A DNA stretch of 64,000 nt from Allobosea sp. (GTDB taxonomy: Bacteria; Pseudomonadota; Alphaproteobacteria; Rhizobiales; Kaistiaceae), in assembly GCA_017307955.1 (NCBI GenBank), contig JAFKFV010000020.1, forward strand, positions 1 through 64,000, in the 5' to 3' direction. Positions within the stretch are counted from its first letter, which is position 1; each line of letters begins with the position of its first letter. Under the pieces are notes generated by a model. It ran no database searches. It saw only the letters and a list, made by a program, of their open reading frames with translations, and was not told where the DNA came from. Shown here piece by piece: positions 27,968-39,349 of this stretch. A program made the translations under genes and the position numbers.

Positions 27968-28702
27968 TCAGTTCGTCCAGCCGCCGTCGATGATGTGCAT
28001 CTGGCCGGTCGTGTAGGTGGCCGTCGCGAGATAGATCGCGAGGTCGGCGATCTCTTCCGGCGTGCCGATGCGGCCGATCGGCTGGCGGGCGATGAAGGCG
28101 GCGCGCGCCGCTTCATAGTCGCCCTGTGCCCGAAGCCGGTCCTGCAGCGACGGGCTTTCCACCGTGCCGGGGCAGATGCCGTTGCAGCGGATGCCGCGCG
28201 TCACGAAATCGGCCGCGACCGACTTGGTGAGGCCGATGGTCGCCGCCTTGGTGACGCCATAGGCGAAGCGGTTCGGGACACCCTTCACCGAGCCGGCGAC
28301 CGAGCAGATATTGACGATCGCGCCGTCGCCCTTGGCCAGCATGCCGGGCAGCGTCGCCTTGATCGTGCGCCACATCGACTTGACGTTGAGGTCATAGGCG
28401 AAGTCGAGATCGGCTTCGGTCGCCTGCTCGATCGTGCCGGCATGGACGATGCCGGCGCAGTTGAACAGCACGTCGACGGTGCCGATTTCGGCGACGAGCG
28501 CGTCCACGTCGGCGCCCTTCAGCACGTTGAGCACGCGCGTCGTCACACCCGGCAGGCTGCCGAGCTCGGCGAGCTTCGCCTCGTTGATGTCGGTCGCCAC
28601 GACGGTCGCGCCCTCGCGCGCCGCGCTCTCCGTTATGGCGCGGCCGATCCCCTGCGCCGCGGCCGTGACCAGCGCGACCTTGCCTGCGAGCTTTCCGCTC
28701 AT
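27968..28702 (-). CDS. SDR oxidoreductase, probable 2-keto-3-deoxy-L-fuconate-type dehydrogenase
   Basis: 244 residues, classical short-chain dehydrogenase. The NAD(P) motif is TAAAQGIGRA near residue 14; NCAGI is the second cofactor motif. The catalytic residues are Ser in CSVAGSVKG and the YxxxK in YGVTKAA. The CPGTVESPSLQDR segment is like that of DHRS6/BDH2 and 2-keto-3-deoxy-L-fuconate dehydrogenase. Together with the neighbouring acid-sugar dehydratase and mutarotase it suggests non-phosphorylative breakdown of a 6-deoxyhexose such as L-fucose or L-rhamnose. The start has AAAGGA just upstream; the gap to the dehydratase stop is eleven bases. Confidence 0.82.
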   Translation of the reverse strand: MSGKLAGKVALVTAAAQGIGRAITESAAREGATVVATDINEAKLAELGSLPGVTTRVLNVLKGADVDALVAEIGTVDVLFNCAGIVHAGTIEQATEADLDFAYDLNVKSMWRTIKATLPGMLAKGDGAIVNICSVAGSVKGVPNRFAYGVTKAATIGLTKSVAADFVTRGIRCNGICPGTVESPSLQDRLRAQGDYEAARAAFIARQPIGRIGTPEEIADLAIYLATATYTTGQMHIIDGGWTN

Positions 28703-28713
28703 GAAACGTCCTT

Positions 28714-29823
28714 TCAGCTTTGGATGAGGAAGCGCGATCCATCGACCGTCATGCGGTCGATGGCGGCGAAATCCCAGGCGATGCCGAGGCCGGGCTCGGC
28801 GCTCGGGATGGCATGCCCGTTCTCGATGCGCATGCCGGCCGTGGTGAGGCTGTCGAGCTGCGGGATATATTCGACCCAGCGCGCGTTCGGCACCGCGGCG
28901 CAGAGCGCGACATGCAGTTCCATCAGGAAATGCGGGCAGACGGCCACATTGAAGGTCTCGGCGAGATGCGCGACCTTGAGCCAGGGCGTGATGCCGCCGA
29001 TGCGCGCGACATCGACCTGCACGATCGAGCAAGCGCGGCGCTGGAGATAGTCGCGGAACTGCGGCGCGGAATAGAGGCTCTCGCCGACGGCAACGGGAAC
29101 CGAGGTCGAGGCGGCGAGGCGCATATGCCCGTCGACATCGTCGGCCGGCAGCGGCTCTTCCAGCCAGCCGATATCGACCGCCTCATAGGCGCGCGCCCGG
29201 CGGATCGCCTCGTCGACCGAGAAGGCCTGGTTGGCATCGGTGAAGATCTCGAAACCGGCGCCGACCGCCTCGCGCACCGCCGAAAGGCGCGCGACATCCT
29301 CGTGCAGCGGCCGCCCCACTTTCACCTTCGCGCCGGAAAAGCCGGATTCCTTGGCGCGGATCGTGTCGTCGACGATGGCGGCGGTGTCGAGATGCAGCCA
29401 GCCGCCCTCGGTCGTGTAGAGGCGGATGCGCTCCTGCGCGCCGCCGGCGAGGATGTGCAGCGGCAGCGCGGCGCGGCGGGCCTTCAGATCCCACAGCGCC
29501 GTATCGATGGCGGCGAGCGCCAGCGAGGTGATCGCGCCGACGGCGGTGGCATGCGTCATGAAGAGGAGATCGCGCCAGATGCGCTCGATCTCGCCGGCCT
29601 CGCGACCGATCAGCGCCGGCGCCAGCGTGCGCTCGATCAGCGACAGGATCGCCGGGCCGCCGGTGCCGATCGTGTAGCTGTAGCCGGTGCCGACCGCGCC
29701 GTCGGCATCGGTGATGCGGATGATCGGCGTTTCCTGGCTGACGAAGGATTGGATGGCGTCGACGCGCTTCACCTTCGGCTTCAGGTCCACCATCAGGCCT
29801 TCGACACGCGTGATGCGGGCCAT
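28714..29823 (-). CDS. Enolase-superfamily acid-sugar dehydratase (mandelate racemase group)
   Basis: 369 residues. The enolase-superfamily catalytic set is complete: the KxK bases Lys166 and Lys168 in GAKVKVG, the Mg ligands Asp196 (FTDANQAF), Glu222 (WLEEPLP) and Glu248 (VGESL), then Asp271 and the His298 base in CPHFLMELH. This is the mandelate-racemase subgroup, which mostly dehydrates sugar acids. L-fuconate, L-rhamnonate or a similar 6-deoxy acid is likely given the neighbouring SDR and rhamnose-type mutarotase, but the length is shorter than typical L-fuconate dehydratases. GGGAGGACGGAGC precedes the ATG. Confidence 0.85.
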   Translation of the reverse strand: MARITRVEGLMVDLKPKVKRVDAIQSFVSQETPIIRITDADGAVGTGYSYTIGTGGPAILSLIERTLAPALIGREAGEIERIWRDLLFMTHATAVGAITSLALAAIDTALWDLKARRAALPLHILAGGAQERIRLYTTEGGWLHLDTAAIVDDTIRAKESGFSGAKVKVGRPLHEDVARLSAVREAVGAGFEIFTDANQAFSVDEAIRRARAYEAVDIGWLEEPLPADDVDGHMRLAASTSVPVAVGESLYSAPQFRDYLQRRACSIVQVDVARIGGITPWLKVAHLAETFNVAVCPHFLMELHVALCAAVPNARWVEYIPQLDSLTTAGMRIENGHAIPSAEPGLGIAWDFAAIDRMTVDGSRFLIQS

Positions 29824-29887
29824 GCTCCGTCCTCCCGAAGGCCGGCGAACCGGCTGCTGCCGCGCAGGCGAAGAGGCCGTCACGAAG

Positions 29888-29938
29888 GCCTCGATTATCC
29901 ACCCTTGAATGGTGTATTCGCATATAAGCGATCGAGGC
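29888..29938. promoter_or_regulatory. Operator-like palindromes between the dehydratase and IclR genes
   Basis: The AT-rich divergent region holds an 8-bp perfect inverted repeat (GCCTCGAT at 29888-29895 and ATCGAGGC at 29931-29938). Nested between the arms is a second palindrome, AT-CC-ACC-N7-GGT-GT-AT, around 29896-29916. This is a likely binding site for the adjacent IclR-type regulator. Confidence 0.45.
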
Positions 29939-30012
29939 GGCGGGAAGTCAATTGCTTCCCGTCGCCTGGCGCGACATGCAAGGGCGGACGGCCGCCGCGG
30001 GAGGCGAGGGGA

Positions 30013-30795
30013 ATGCTCGAAGACGCCAGCGACCGCTACCGCGCCCCCGCTCTCGACAAGGGGCTCGACATTCTCGAACTGCTCGCCGCGACTGACGAGA
30101 GCATGACGCAGGCCGAGATCGCCAAGGCGCTCGGCCGCTCGCCCAACGAGATCTATCGCATGCTCGACCGCCTGGTGCGGCGCGGCTATGTGGCACGAAT
30201 CCTGGGCGACCGTTACGAGTTGACGCTGCGCCTCTTCGCGCTCGCTCACCAGCATGCGCCGGTGCGCCGGCTCGTCAGCCAGGCGCTCCCCGTTCTGCGC
30301 CAGTTCTCGCGCCGCGCCGAGCAGGCCTGCCACCTCGCCATCTATGACCGCGGCCGCGTCATCGTCGTCGCGCAGATGGATGCGCCATCCTACTGGAGCT
30401 ATTCGATCCGGGTCGGCGCGCGCGTGAGCCTCTACAATACCGGCTCCGGCCATGTGCTGCTCGCCTTCGCCAGCGCCGAGGAGCGCCGGCTGATGGAAGC
30501 GGAGCAGGAGATCGCCGCCGAGGACCGCGGCCGGCCGTCCGATCTCGACGAGCGGCTGGGCGCGATTCGCACGCGCGGCTACGAGGCGATGCCGAGCTTC
30601 CAGTCCGAATCGGTGTTCAATCTGTCGGCGCCCGTGCTCGGGCCCGGTGAATCGGCGATCGCCGTCCTGACCTGCCCGTTCCTGCCGCGCGTCGATCGCA
30701 TCGATGTTCCGGACCGCGAGGAGGCGCTTGCAATCCTGCTCGAGGCCACCCGTGAGTTGTCGATCGTGCTCGGCAAGGGCGGCGAGGAATCCTGA
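30013..30795 (+). CDS. IclR family transcriptional regulator
   Basis: 260 residues. The N-terminal winged helix (about 12-75) includes KGLDILELLAATDESMTQAEIAKALGRS and the recognition part NEIYRMLDRLVRRGYV. The IclR effector domain (about 80-250) has the typical VGARVSLYNTGSGHVLLAF start and RTRGYEAMPSFQSESVFNLSAPVLG core. It is divergent from the dehydratase-SDR pair and followed 34 bases later by the mutarotase gene, so it probably controls this sugar-acid pathway. The open frame extends far upstream only as antisense to the dehydratase. The start has GAGGGG close before it. Confidence 0.9.
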   Translation: MLEDASDRYRAPALDKGLDILELLAATDESMTQAEIAKALGRSPNEIYRMLDRLVRRGYVARILGDRYELTLRLFALAHQHAPVRRLVSQALPVLRQFSRRAEQACHLAIYDRGRVIVVAQMDAPSYWSYSIRVGARVSLYNTGSGHVLLAFASAEERRLMEAEQEIAAEDRGRPSDLDERLGAIRTRGYEAMPSFQSESVFNLSAPVLGPGESAIAVLTCPFLPRVDRIDVPDREEALAILLEATRELSIVLGKGGEES

Positions 30796-30829
30796 CATCC
30801 GTCAAGACACATATTGGGAGGCGCACGGC

Positions 30830-31159
30830 ATGAAGCGTATGGGTTTCGTCCTCGGCATCCGGCCCGAGGCCATTGCCGAATACAAGCGGCTGCATGCCGA
30901 TGTCTGGCCGAGCGTTCTGGCGATGATCGCGCGCTGCAACATCCGCAACTACTCTATCTATCTGCGCGAGCCGGAGAATCTTCTCTTCGCCTCGTTCGAG
31001 TATCACGGCCACGACTTCGCCGCCGACAGCGCAATCATGGCCGCCGATCCCGAGACGCAGCGCTGGTGGTCGATCTGCGGGCCGATGCAGGCGCCGCTCG
31101 AAAGCCGTGGCGAGGGCGAGTGGTGGGCGCCGATGGAAGAAGTCTTCCACGTCGATTGA
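30830..31159 (+). CDS. L-rhamnose mutarotase family protein
   Basis: 109 residues, COG3254/RhaM type. The family pattern is clear: GFVLGIRPEAIAEYKRLHADVWPSVLAMI, then NYSIYLREPENLLFASFEY and WWAPMEEVFH. It speeds anomer exchange of rhamnose or a related sugar such as L-fucose, which helps the dehydrogenase that starts non-phosphorylative breakdown. GGGAGG is eight bases upstream of the ATG. The preceding IclR gene reads the same way. Substrate between rhamnose and fucose cannot be settled from sequence alone, so no symbol is given. Confidence 0.88.
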   Translation: MKRMGFVLGIRPEAIAEYKRLHADVWPSVLAMIARCNIRNYSIYLREPENLLFASFEYHGHDFAADSAIMAADPETQRWWSICGPMQAPLESRGEGEWWAPMEEVFHVD

Positions 31160-31204
31160 GCGCAGTTTGTCCAGTTGAGTGAGGGGACGTTAACGACGCC
31201 GAGA

Positions 31205-31248
31205 TTGCGCATCGTAGGCCCTTGCGGGCGACTGATTGCGATGCGCAA
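31205..31248. repeat. Compound palindromic intergenic element
   Basis: A perfect 10-bp inverted repeat (TTGCGCATCG / CGATGCGCAA) encloses a smaller GCCC-TTGC-GGGC hairpin. It lies 45 bases downstream of the mutarotase gene and looks like a REP-type element; it may help end that transcript. The rest of 31160-31397 shows no coding pattern. Confidence 0.55.
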
Positions 31249-31397
31249 GCTGGGATGACCGGTGGCCGATTCCTGCAACCGGGTTCGGCAGTTCCGTGGC
31301 GATCCCCGTGCGAGTTCATCGCGGGGCCGGTTGTGGAGTGGCTAGCCCGGGGGCATCGCGGCAAGCCGTGTGAAATTGCCGTCGCAGTCGGAATGTC

Positions 31398-32954
31398 ATG
31401 GTCCCCCGCCCTGCCCATCTCCTGCTCGCCGGCCTGCGGGTCGCTGTGTCCGTCTCCGTCGGCATCCTCGTGGTGACCCTCGGCTACGAGCTCTTCGCCT
31501 GGCAGGAGCGGCACGCCCATCTCGACGACCGAGCGAGGCTCGTGGTCGCGCGCGCAGAGCAGATCGCCACCGATTCGCGCATCGCGCTGCGGGCGATCAA
31601 GCGGCTGAAAACGGTTCCCTGCTCCCCGGAGGACCTCGCCGAGCTCAGGATCATCGCCGCGCGAACGACGCAGATCCTCGATATCGGCCGCCTGCATGAT
31701 GGCAAGGTCCTGTGCGATGGCGCGCGGGGCATCGGGCGCGGCACTGTGCTGCCGCCGGTCACCATCCGCCGCGCCGATGGCGGCCTGTTCTGGCCGCAGG
31801 TCCAGCTCTTCGGTGATCCGCGCATCCATGTCGCGGCGCTCGCCCAAGATAACGCGATCGTCTTCTCACGGCCGCGCGCGGCGAGCGAACTTCTCGACGA
31901 TCTCGACCGGGCTGTTGTCGCCGGCCGGACAAGGGCTGGCGAGATGATTTTCCGCAGAAGCGGGACGCGCGAAATGCTCGTCGGCGCCGAGTTCGCGCGA
32001 TCGAGTTATACCGGCTTCTGGGCCGATCACGGCATACGCCGCTGCGCGACGATCAGCGACTTCTGCCTCGCGATCGACGAGCCGGCGCCGGTATCGCTGA
32101 CGCGCGCGAGCCCCGCCACCGCCGCTGCCGTCTTCGCCGGCGGTTCGGCCCTGGGGCTGGGTGCCATGTCGCTCGCCTGGTCGCGCAATGCGGGCCGGCG
32201 CTCGCTGTCGAGGCGGCTGGCGCGCGCCATCCGCAAGGATCAGATCCAGGTCCACTACCAGCCGATCGTCCGTCTCTCCGACAGGAAGCTGGTCGGCTTC
32301 GAGGCCTTGGCGCGCTGGAGCCTGCCCTCCGGCGCCGCCATCCCGCCCGACACCTTCATTCCCATCGCCGAGAAAGACGGCCTGCTGCCGGCCCTCACCG
32401 AGCGGGTGGTCGAGCGGTCGATCGCCGGCCTCGCGCCGCTTCTCGCCGGCGCGGCGGATATCTATCTGAGCGTCAATATCGGCGTAGGCTCGCTGTTCGA
32501 CCCGGAATTGCCGGACCTGCTCGACTATCACTGCTTGCGCAATGGCATCGACCGGGGCCGCATCGCGCTGGAGATCACAGAGCGCCACACCAGCGACATC
32601 GATCGCATCGGGGAGGCCATCCGCTCGCTGCGCGAGGAGGGCTACCGCGTCTTCCTCGACGATTTCGGCACCGGCTATTCGAGCCTTGCCTATCTCGCGA
32701 CGCTGCCGATCGACACGATCAAGCTCGACAAACTCTTTACCCGTTCCACCGACAGCGCCTTCGTCTCGGCAATGGTGCTACGACAGGTCTCGCATATGGT
32801 GGCGATACTGGGGCTCAATATCGTGTTCGAGGGCGTCGAGACAGAGGAACAGGCGCGCTCGCTCGCGGAGCTGACGCCTGAAGCCGTGGGGCAGGGATGG
32901 CTGTTCGGCCGTCCCATGCCGGCGAACGAAGCGCTCACTTACGCATTCGACTGA
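31398..32954 (+). CDS. CSS-motif/EAL-domain cyclic-di-GMP phosphodiesterase
   Basis: 518 residues. A first transmembrane span (about 10-32) is followed by a periplasmic sensor with Cys75-Ser76, the CSS-motif region, and a second span near 241-261. The cytoplasmic EAL domain (about 272-515) has Glu302 in FEALARW, SVNIGVGSL, ITERHTSD, the DDFGTGYSSLAYL loop and FEGVETEEQ. All the usual metal and catalytic positions appear intact, so it should hydrolyse c-di-GMP. CSS-motif enzymes are tuned by periplasmic thiol-disulphide state. The nearby EPS genes (20 kb away) are a typical c-di-GMP output, but no direct link is seen. Confidence 0.9.
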   Translation: MVPRPAHLLLAGLRVAVSVSVGILVVTLGYELFAWQERHAHLDDRARLVVARAEQIATDSRIALRAIKRLKTVPCSPEDLAELRIIAARTTQILDIGRLHDGKVLCDGARGIGRGTVLPPVTIRRADGGLFWPQVQLFGDPRIHVAALAQDNAIVFSRPRAASELLDDLDRAVVAGRTRAGEMIFRRSGTREMLVGAEFARSSYTGFWADHGIRRCATISDFCLAIDEPAPVSLTRASPATAAAVFAGGSALGLGAMSLAWSRNAGRRSLSRRLARAIRKDQIQVHYQPIVRLSDRKLVGFEALARWSLPSGAAIPPDTFIPIAEKDGLLPALTERVVERSIAGLAPLLAGAADIYLSVNIGVGSLFDPELPDLLDYHCLRNGIDRGRIALEITERHTSDIDRIGEAIRSLREEGYRVFLDDFGTGYSSLAYLATLPIDTIKLDKLFTRSTDSAFVSAMVLRQVSHMVAILGLNIVFEGVETEEQARSLAELTPEAVGQGWLFGRPMPANEALTYAFD

Positions 32955-32977
32955 GGCAGGCGCAGTCTCCGCCTCAG
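32951..32977. terminator. Stem-loop at the EAL/glgX1 convergent junction
   Basis: CTGAGGC (32951-32957) and GCCTCAG (32971-32977) form a seven-base stem that starts over the EAL gene's stop codon. It lies 20 bases before the end of glgX1 on the other strand. There is no T run. Confidence 0.4.
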
Positions 32978-32996
32978 GCAATGGCGTGTCGAAGCC

Positions 32997-35057
32997 TCAG
33001 CCGTTGCCCTCAAGGACCAGCAGCGAGCGCGCCGGGACCTTGCGCGTATCGCCCGGCATGACTTCGCTCTCATCGTCGGAACTGGTGTCGAGGACCACCT
33101 TCCAGCCGGAGCCTTCCTTGCCGGGCACGACGAAGTCCACGTCCACATGGGAGGCGTTCATCATGACCATCATGGTGGGCTCGTCGGCACGCATCGGTGC
33201 GAGCCGCACCGTGAGGCATTTGACGAACGGGTCCTGCCATTCGCTCTCCGACATGCGCTCGCCGCCGGCGCTGTACCAGGCGACGTCGCGCTGGCCGAGC
33301 GAGGTGCGCGCCCCCGTGACGAACTCGGCCCGCGAGAAGGCGCTGCGGCTGCGCCGCAGTTTGATCACCTTCGCGGTGAAGTCCATCAGATGGGGATCGG
33401 TGTTGCTCCAGTCGACCCAGCCGATTTCGTTGTCCTGCGCATAGGCATTGTTGTTGCCGCCCTGCGAATTGCCGATCTCGTCGCCGGCAAGCAGCATCGG
33501 GACGCCTTGCGAGAGCATCAGCGTCGCAATGAGGTTGCGCTTCTGCTGCTTGCGCAGCGCGAGGATGCCCTCGTCCTCGGTGGGACCCTCGGCGCCGCAG
33601 TTCCACGAGCGGTTGTCGTTGTGGCCGTCGCGGTTGTCCTCGCCATTGGCCTCGTTGTGCTTGTCGTTGTAGGAAACGAGGTCCTCGAGCGTGAAGCCGT
33701 CATGGGCGGTGATGAAGTTGACGCTCGACCAGGGCCGGCGCCGCCCTTCGTTGAAGAGATCGCTCGATGCGGCGAAGCGCGCGGCGAAGCTTGGCAACAG
33801 GCCCTCGGCGCCCATCCAGAACTCACGCACCACGTCGCGATAGTCGCCGTTCCATTCCGAGAAGCCGGCCGGGAAATTGCCGAGCTGGTAGCCGCCCGGA
33901 CCGACATCCCAGGGTTCGGCGATCAGCTTCAGCTTGCCGAGCAGCGGGTCCTGCAGGATGGCGTTGAAGAAGGCGTGGCGCGGATTGAAACCGCTCGGCT
34001 CGCGGCCGAGCGTCAGCGCGAGATCGAAGCGGAAGCCGTCGACGCCATAGACGCTGGCCCACAGGCGGAGGCTGTCCATCACCATCTGCAGCACGCGCGG
34101 ATGGTTGGTGTCGATGGCGTTGCCCGTGCCGGTCAGGTCGTCATAGTAGCGTTTGTCGTCCGGCATCAGCCGGTAATAGGAGAAATTGTCGATGCCCTTG
34201 AAGGAGAGCGTCGGTCCGAGATGATTGCCCTCGGCGGTGTGGTTGTAGACGACGTCGAGAATGACCTCGATGCCTGCCTCGTGCAGCCGATCCACCGCCT
34301 CCGCGATCTCGGCGAGGCCGCCGCCATCGATATAGCGCTCTTCCGGCGCGAAGAAGCCGATCGTGTTGTAGCCCCAGAAGTTCCTGAGCCCGCGCTCCTG
34401 CAGATGGCGGTCCTGCACGAAGGCATGCACCGGCATCAGTTCGATCGCCGAAACGCCGATCCGGTGCAGGTGTTCGATCGCCTTGGGATGGCCGAGCGCC
34501 GCGAAGGTGCCGCGGATATCGTCGGGCAGCATCGGGTGGCGCATCGTCCAGCCGCGGACATGCGATTCATAGATCACCGTCTGCGGCCAGGGGGTCATCG
34601 GCCGCTTCGACTTGGTGAGGATGTCGGGACCGATGATGCGCGCCTTGGGCATGAAGGCGGCGCTGTCGCGCTCGTCCTTCCTGAGATCCGCATCGTCGCC
34701 GCCTCCGACCGGATAGCCGTAGAGCGCATCGTCCCAGGTGAGGGGGCCGACGAGTTCACGCGCATAGGGGTCGAGCAGCAGCTTCGAATCGTTGAAGCGG
34801 TGACCGTTCACCGGGTCGAAAGGGCCGCTGACGCGATAGCCGTAGAGCTGGCCGGCCTTCACGCCCGCGACATGGCCGTGCCAGACGCCGTTGGTGCATT
34901 CGGACAGCGCGATGCGCTCGGTCTCCTTGCTGCCGTCCTCGGAGAAGAGGCAGAGCGTGACGCCTTCGGCATGGTCGGAAAACAACGCGAAATTGGTGCC
35001 CTTGGCGTCCGGCGTCGCGCCGAGGGCATAGGGATTCCCCGAGGATAGCTTGGTCAT
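32997..35057 (-). CDS. glgX: Glycogen debranching enzyme, copy 1
   Basis: 686 residues. It hydrolyses alpha-1,6 branches of glycogen limit dextrins. The N-terminal CBM48 domain (about 5-105) starts NPYALGATPDAKGTNFALFSDHAEGV; the GH13 barrel follows with DVVYNHTAEGNH, the nucleophile Asp in GFRFDLALTLGRE, the acid Glu in LIAEPWDVG and the HDGFTLEDLVSYNDKHNEANGE block. Its ATG overlaps the glgA1 stop by four bases, so glgA1-glgX1 is one operon running away from glgP. A second GlgX with a shorter N-terminal and C-terminal part is encoded 9 kb away. Confidence 0.95.
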   Translation of the reverse strand: MTKLSSGNPYALGATPDAKGTNFALFSDHAEGVTLCLFSEDGSKETERIALSECTNGVWHGHVAGVKAGQLYGYRVSGPFDPVNGHRFNDSKLLLDPYARELVGPLTWDDALYGYPVGGGDDADLRKDERDSAAFMPKARIIGPDILTKSKRPMTPWPQTVIYESHVRGWTMRHPMLPDDIRGTFAALGHPKAIEHLHRIGVSAIELMPVHAFVQDRHLQERGLRNFWGYNTIGFFAPEERYIDGGGLAEIAEAVDRLHEAGIEVILDVVYNHTAEGNHLGPTLSFKGIDNFSYYRLMPDDKRYYDDLTGTGNAIDTNHPRVLQMVMDSLRLWASVYGVDGFRFDLALTLGREPSGFNPRHAFFNAILQDPLLGKLKLIAEPWDVGPGGYQLGNFPAGFSEWNGDYRDVVREFWMGAEGLLPSFAARFAASSDLFNEGRRRPWSSVNFITAHDGFTLEDLVSYNDKHNEANGEDNRDGHNDNRSWNCGAEGPTEDEGILALRKQQKRNLIATLMLSQGVPMLLAGDEIGNSQGGNNNAYAQDNEIGWVDWSNTDPHLMDFTAKVIKLRRSRSAFSRAEFVTGARTSLGQRDVAWYSAGGERMSESEWQDPFVKCLTVRLAPMRADEPTMMVMMNASHVDVDFVVPGKEGSGWKVVLDTSSDDESEVMPGDTRKVPARSLLVLEGNG

Positions 35058-36565
35058 CTGGCGGCGGCTCTACGGTCCGAGTCGGTGCTGATCAGTTTGG
35101 GCAGGCGCGTCACTCCGGAAAAGCCGCGGTCCGGCGGGCGCTCCATCGGCAGCCCGGTGATGCGGGAGAAGAGTTCTTCATAGGACCTGGCCGGCCCGTC
35201 CCAGTCGAAGGTCTTGGCCATGGCGCGGCGGCGCATGTCGGCGAGGCGGCCGGGCTGCGTATAGGCCTCGAAGGCGCGGTTGGTCGCCTCGAGCAGGCCG
35301 CCGATCCAGAAGTCGTGGAACAGGAAGCCGGTCTCGCCATCCTCGATCGTATCGGCGAGGCCGCCCGTCGCATGCGCCACAGGAAGCGCGCCATAGCGCT
35401 GCGCCTGCATCTGAGTGAGGCCGCAGGGCTCGAAGCGCGAGGGCATCAGGAAGAAGTCGCTCGCTGCGACGAGGCGGTGCGCCATGGTCTCGCTGAAGCC
35501 GGCGACGAGGCCGACCGAGCCGCGATGGCGGCGCGACACGTCGAGCAGCATGCGCTCCACGCCCGGATCGCCCGTGCCGAGAATGGCAATCTGGCCGCCA
35601 CGCTCGACGATGGCGCCAGCCGCCTCCGCGATGAGGTCGAGGCCCTTCTGGTGCACGAGGCGCGAGACGATGCCGAACAATGGCCCGTCGGACGGCTTCA
35701 TGCAGAGCGACATGCGGATGAAATCGGTGTTCACCGCCTTGCCCGAGAGATCGCCGGCATTGAAGCCGCGCAGCAGATGCGCGTCCGAGGCGGGATCCCA
35801 TTCGGCGTCGAGGCCGTTCACGATTCCGGAAAGCCGTCCCTCATGTGTGAGGCCGCGCGTCAGGCCATGCAGGCCCGAGCCGAGCGGCTCCTCCGTGATT
35901 TCCGCCGCATAGGTGGCGCTCACAGTCGTCACATGAGTGGCGTAGACAAGGCCGGCCTTCATGAAGGAGATGTAGCCGTGGAACTCGACACCGTCGGTGC
36001 GGAACGCCTCGTGCGGGATGCCGAGCGCGTCGAGACGGTCGGCGCCGAACAGGCCCTGATGGGCGAGGTTGTGGATGGTGAAGACGGACGGCGTCGTCAC
36101 CCCCGACCAGACCATATAGGCCGGGGCCATGGCGGCCGGCCAGTCATGCGCATGCACGAGATCGGGCGTCCAGTCGACGCCGGGGATGCCCCGCGCCATT
36201 TCGGCGGCCGCGAGCCCAAGCCGCGCGAAGCGCAGGTCGTTGTCGCCCCAGTCATAGCCTTCGGCCGTCGTGTAGGGCGTGCCGGAGCGCTGGTAGAGCG
36301 AGGGCGCGAGGATGAGATAGACCGGGATGCCGTCGGGGGTCTGGGTCTCGCCGATGAGGCAGGGCTCGATCGAGGCATGGCCGGGAAGCGAGGCGACGAC
36401 CTTCAGCTGCGATATGCGGTCGAGGACATTCTGGTAGGCCGGCATCAGCACGCGCACATCCGTTCCGCGGCGCTTCAGCGCGCGCGGCAGCGCGGCCGAG
36501 ACGTCGGCGAGGCCGCCAGCTTTGGCGAAATCCGCAAACTCGCTGGTGACGAACAGGATCTTCAT
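35054..36565 (-). CDS. glgA: Glycogen synthase, copy 1
   Basis: 503 residues, GT5 family, ADP-glucose-dependent. The N-terminal ADP-glucose site is KAGGLADV at 15-22, with Ala where most enzymes have Thr or Val; the acceptor-side TIHNLAHQGLFG is intact. The C-terminal Rossmann domain has GIVSRLVHQKGLDLI and MPSRFEPCGLTQMQAQRYGALPV with the conserved Glu. The last 30 residues are a Pro/Arg-rich extension not found in copy 2. It is the first gene of the leftward glgA1-glgX1 operon, divergent from glgP across a 275-base gap. Confidence 0.95.
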   Translation of the reverse strand: MKILFVTSEFADFAKAGGLADVSAALPRALKRRGTDVRVLMPAYQNVLDRISQLKVVASLPGHASIEPCLIGETQTPDGIPVYLILAPSLYQRSGTPYTTAEGYDWGDNDLRFARLGLAAAEMARGIPGVDWTPDLVHAHDWPAAMAPAYMVWSGVTTPSVFTIHNLAHQGLFGADRLDALGIPHEAFRTDGVEFHGYISFMKAGLVYATHVTTVSATYAAEITEEPLGSGLHGLTRGLTHEGRLSGIVNGLDAEWDPASDAHLLRGFNAGDLSGKAVNTDFIRMSLCMKPSDGPLFGIVSRLVHQKGLDLIAEAAGAIVERGGQIAILGTGDPGVERMLLDVSRRHRGSVGLVAGFSETMAHRLVAASDFFLMPSRFEPCGLTQMQAQRYGALPVAHATGGLADTIEDGETGFLFHDFWIGGLLEATNRAFEAYTQPGRLADMRRRAMAKTFDWDGPARSYEELFSRITGLPMERPPDRGFSGVTRLPKLISTDSDRRAAAR

Positions 36566-36840
36566 GGCTCCGGTCGACCCTTCTGCACTCGGGACAAAGT
36601 TGGAAGGCAGCGATCCAGGACCCGTCGGGCGGCGGGCTCGGGAAGGTCATGGATCGATTGCAGTCAGACAACGGCGAGGGCGGCGCTTGGTTGCCACATT
36701 CCTTGCCTTAATTCGCGCCATGCGACCTTTTTGCCGTCTGGAGCGGCACTCCTGTTGCATGGCATAGTCGCAGCGCAGCATGACGCAGGACGGGCGGGCG
36801 ATCGGCTCCGTCCCGGCCCATGCGGGGGATGGGAGACGAC

Positions 36841-39327
<2,487 letters not shown>

Positions 39328-39349
39328 GGTTCGCAATGCGGGAGGCGTG

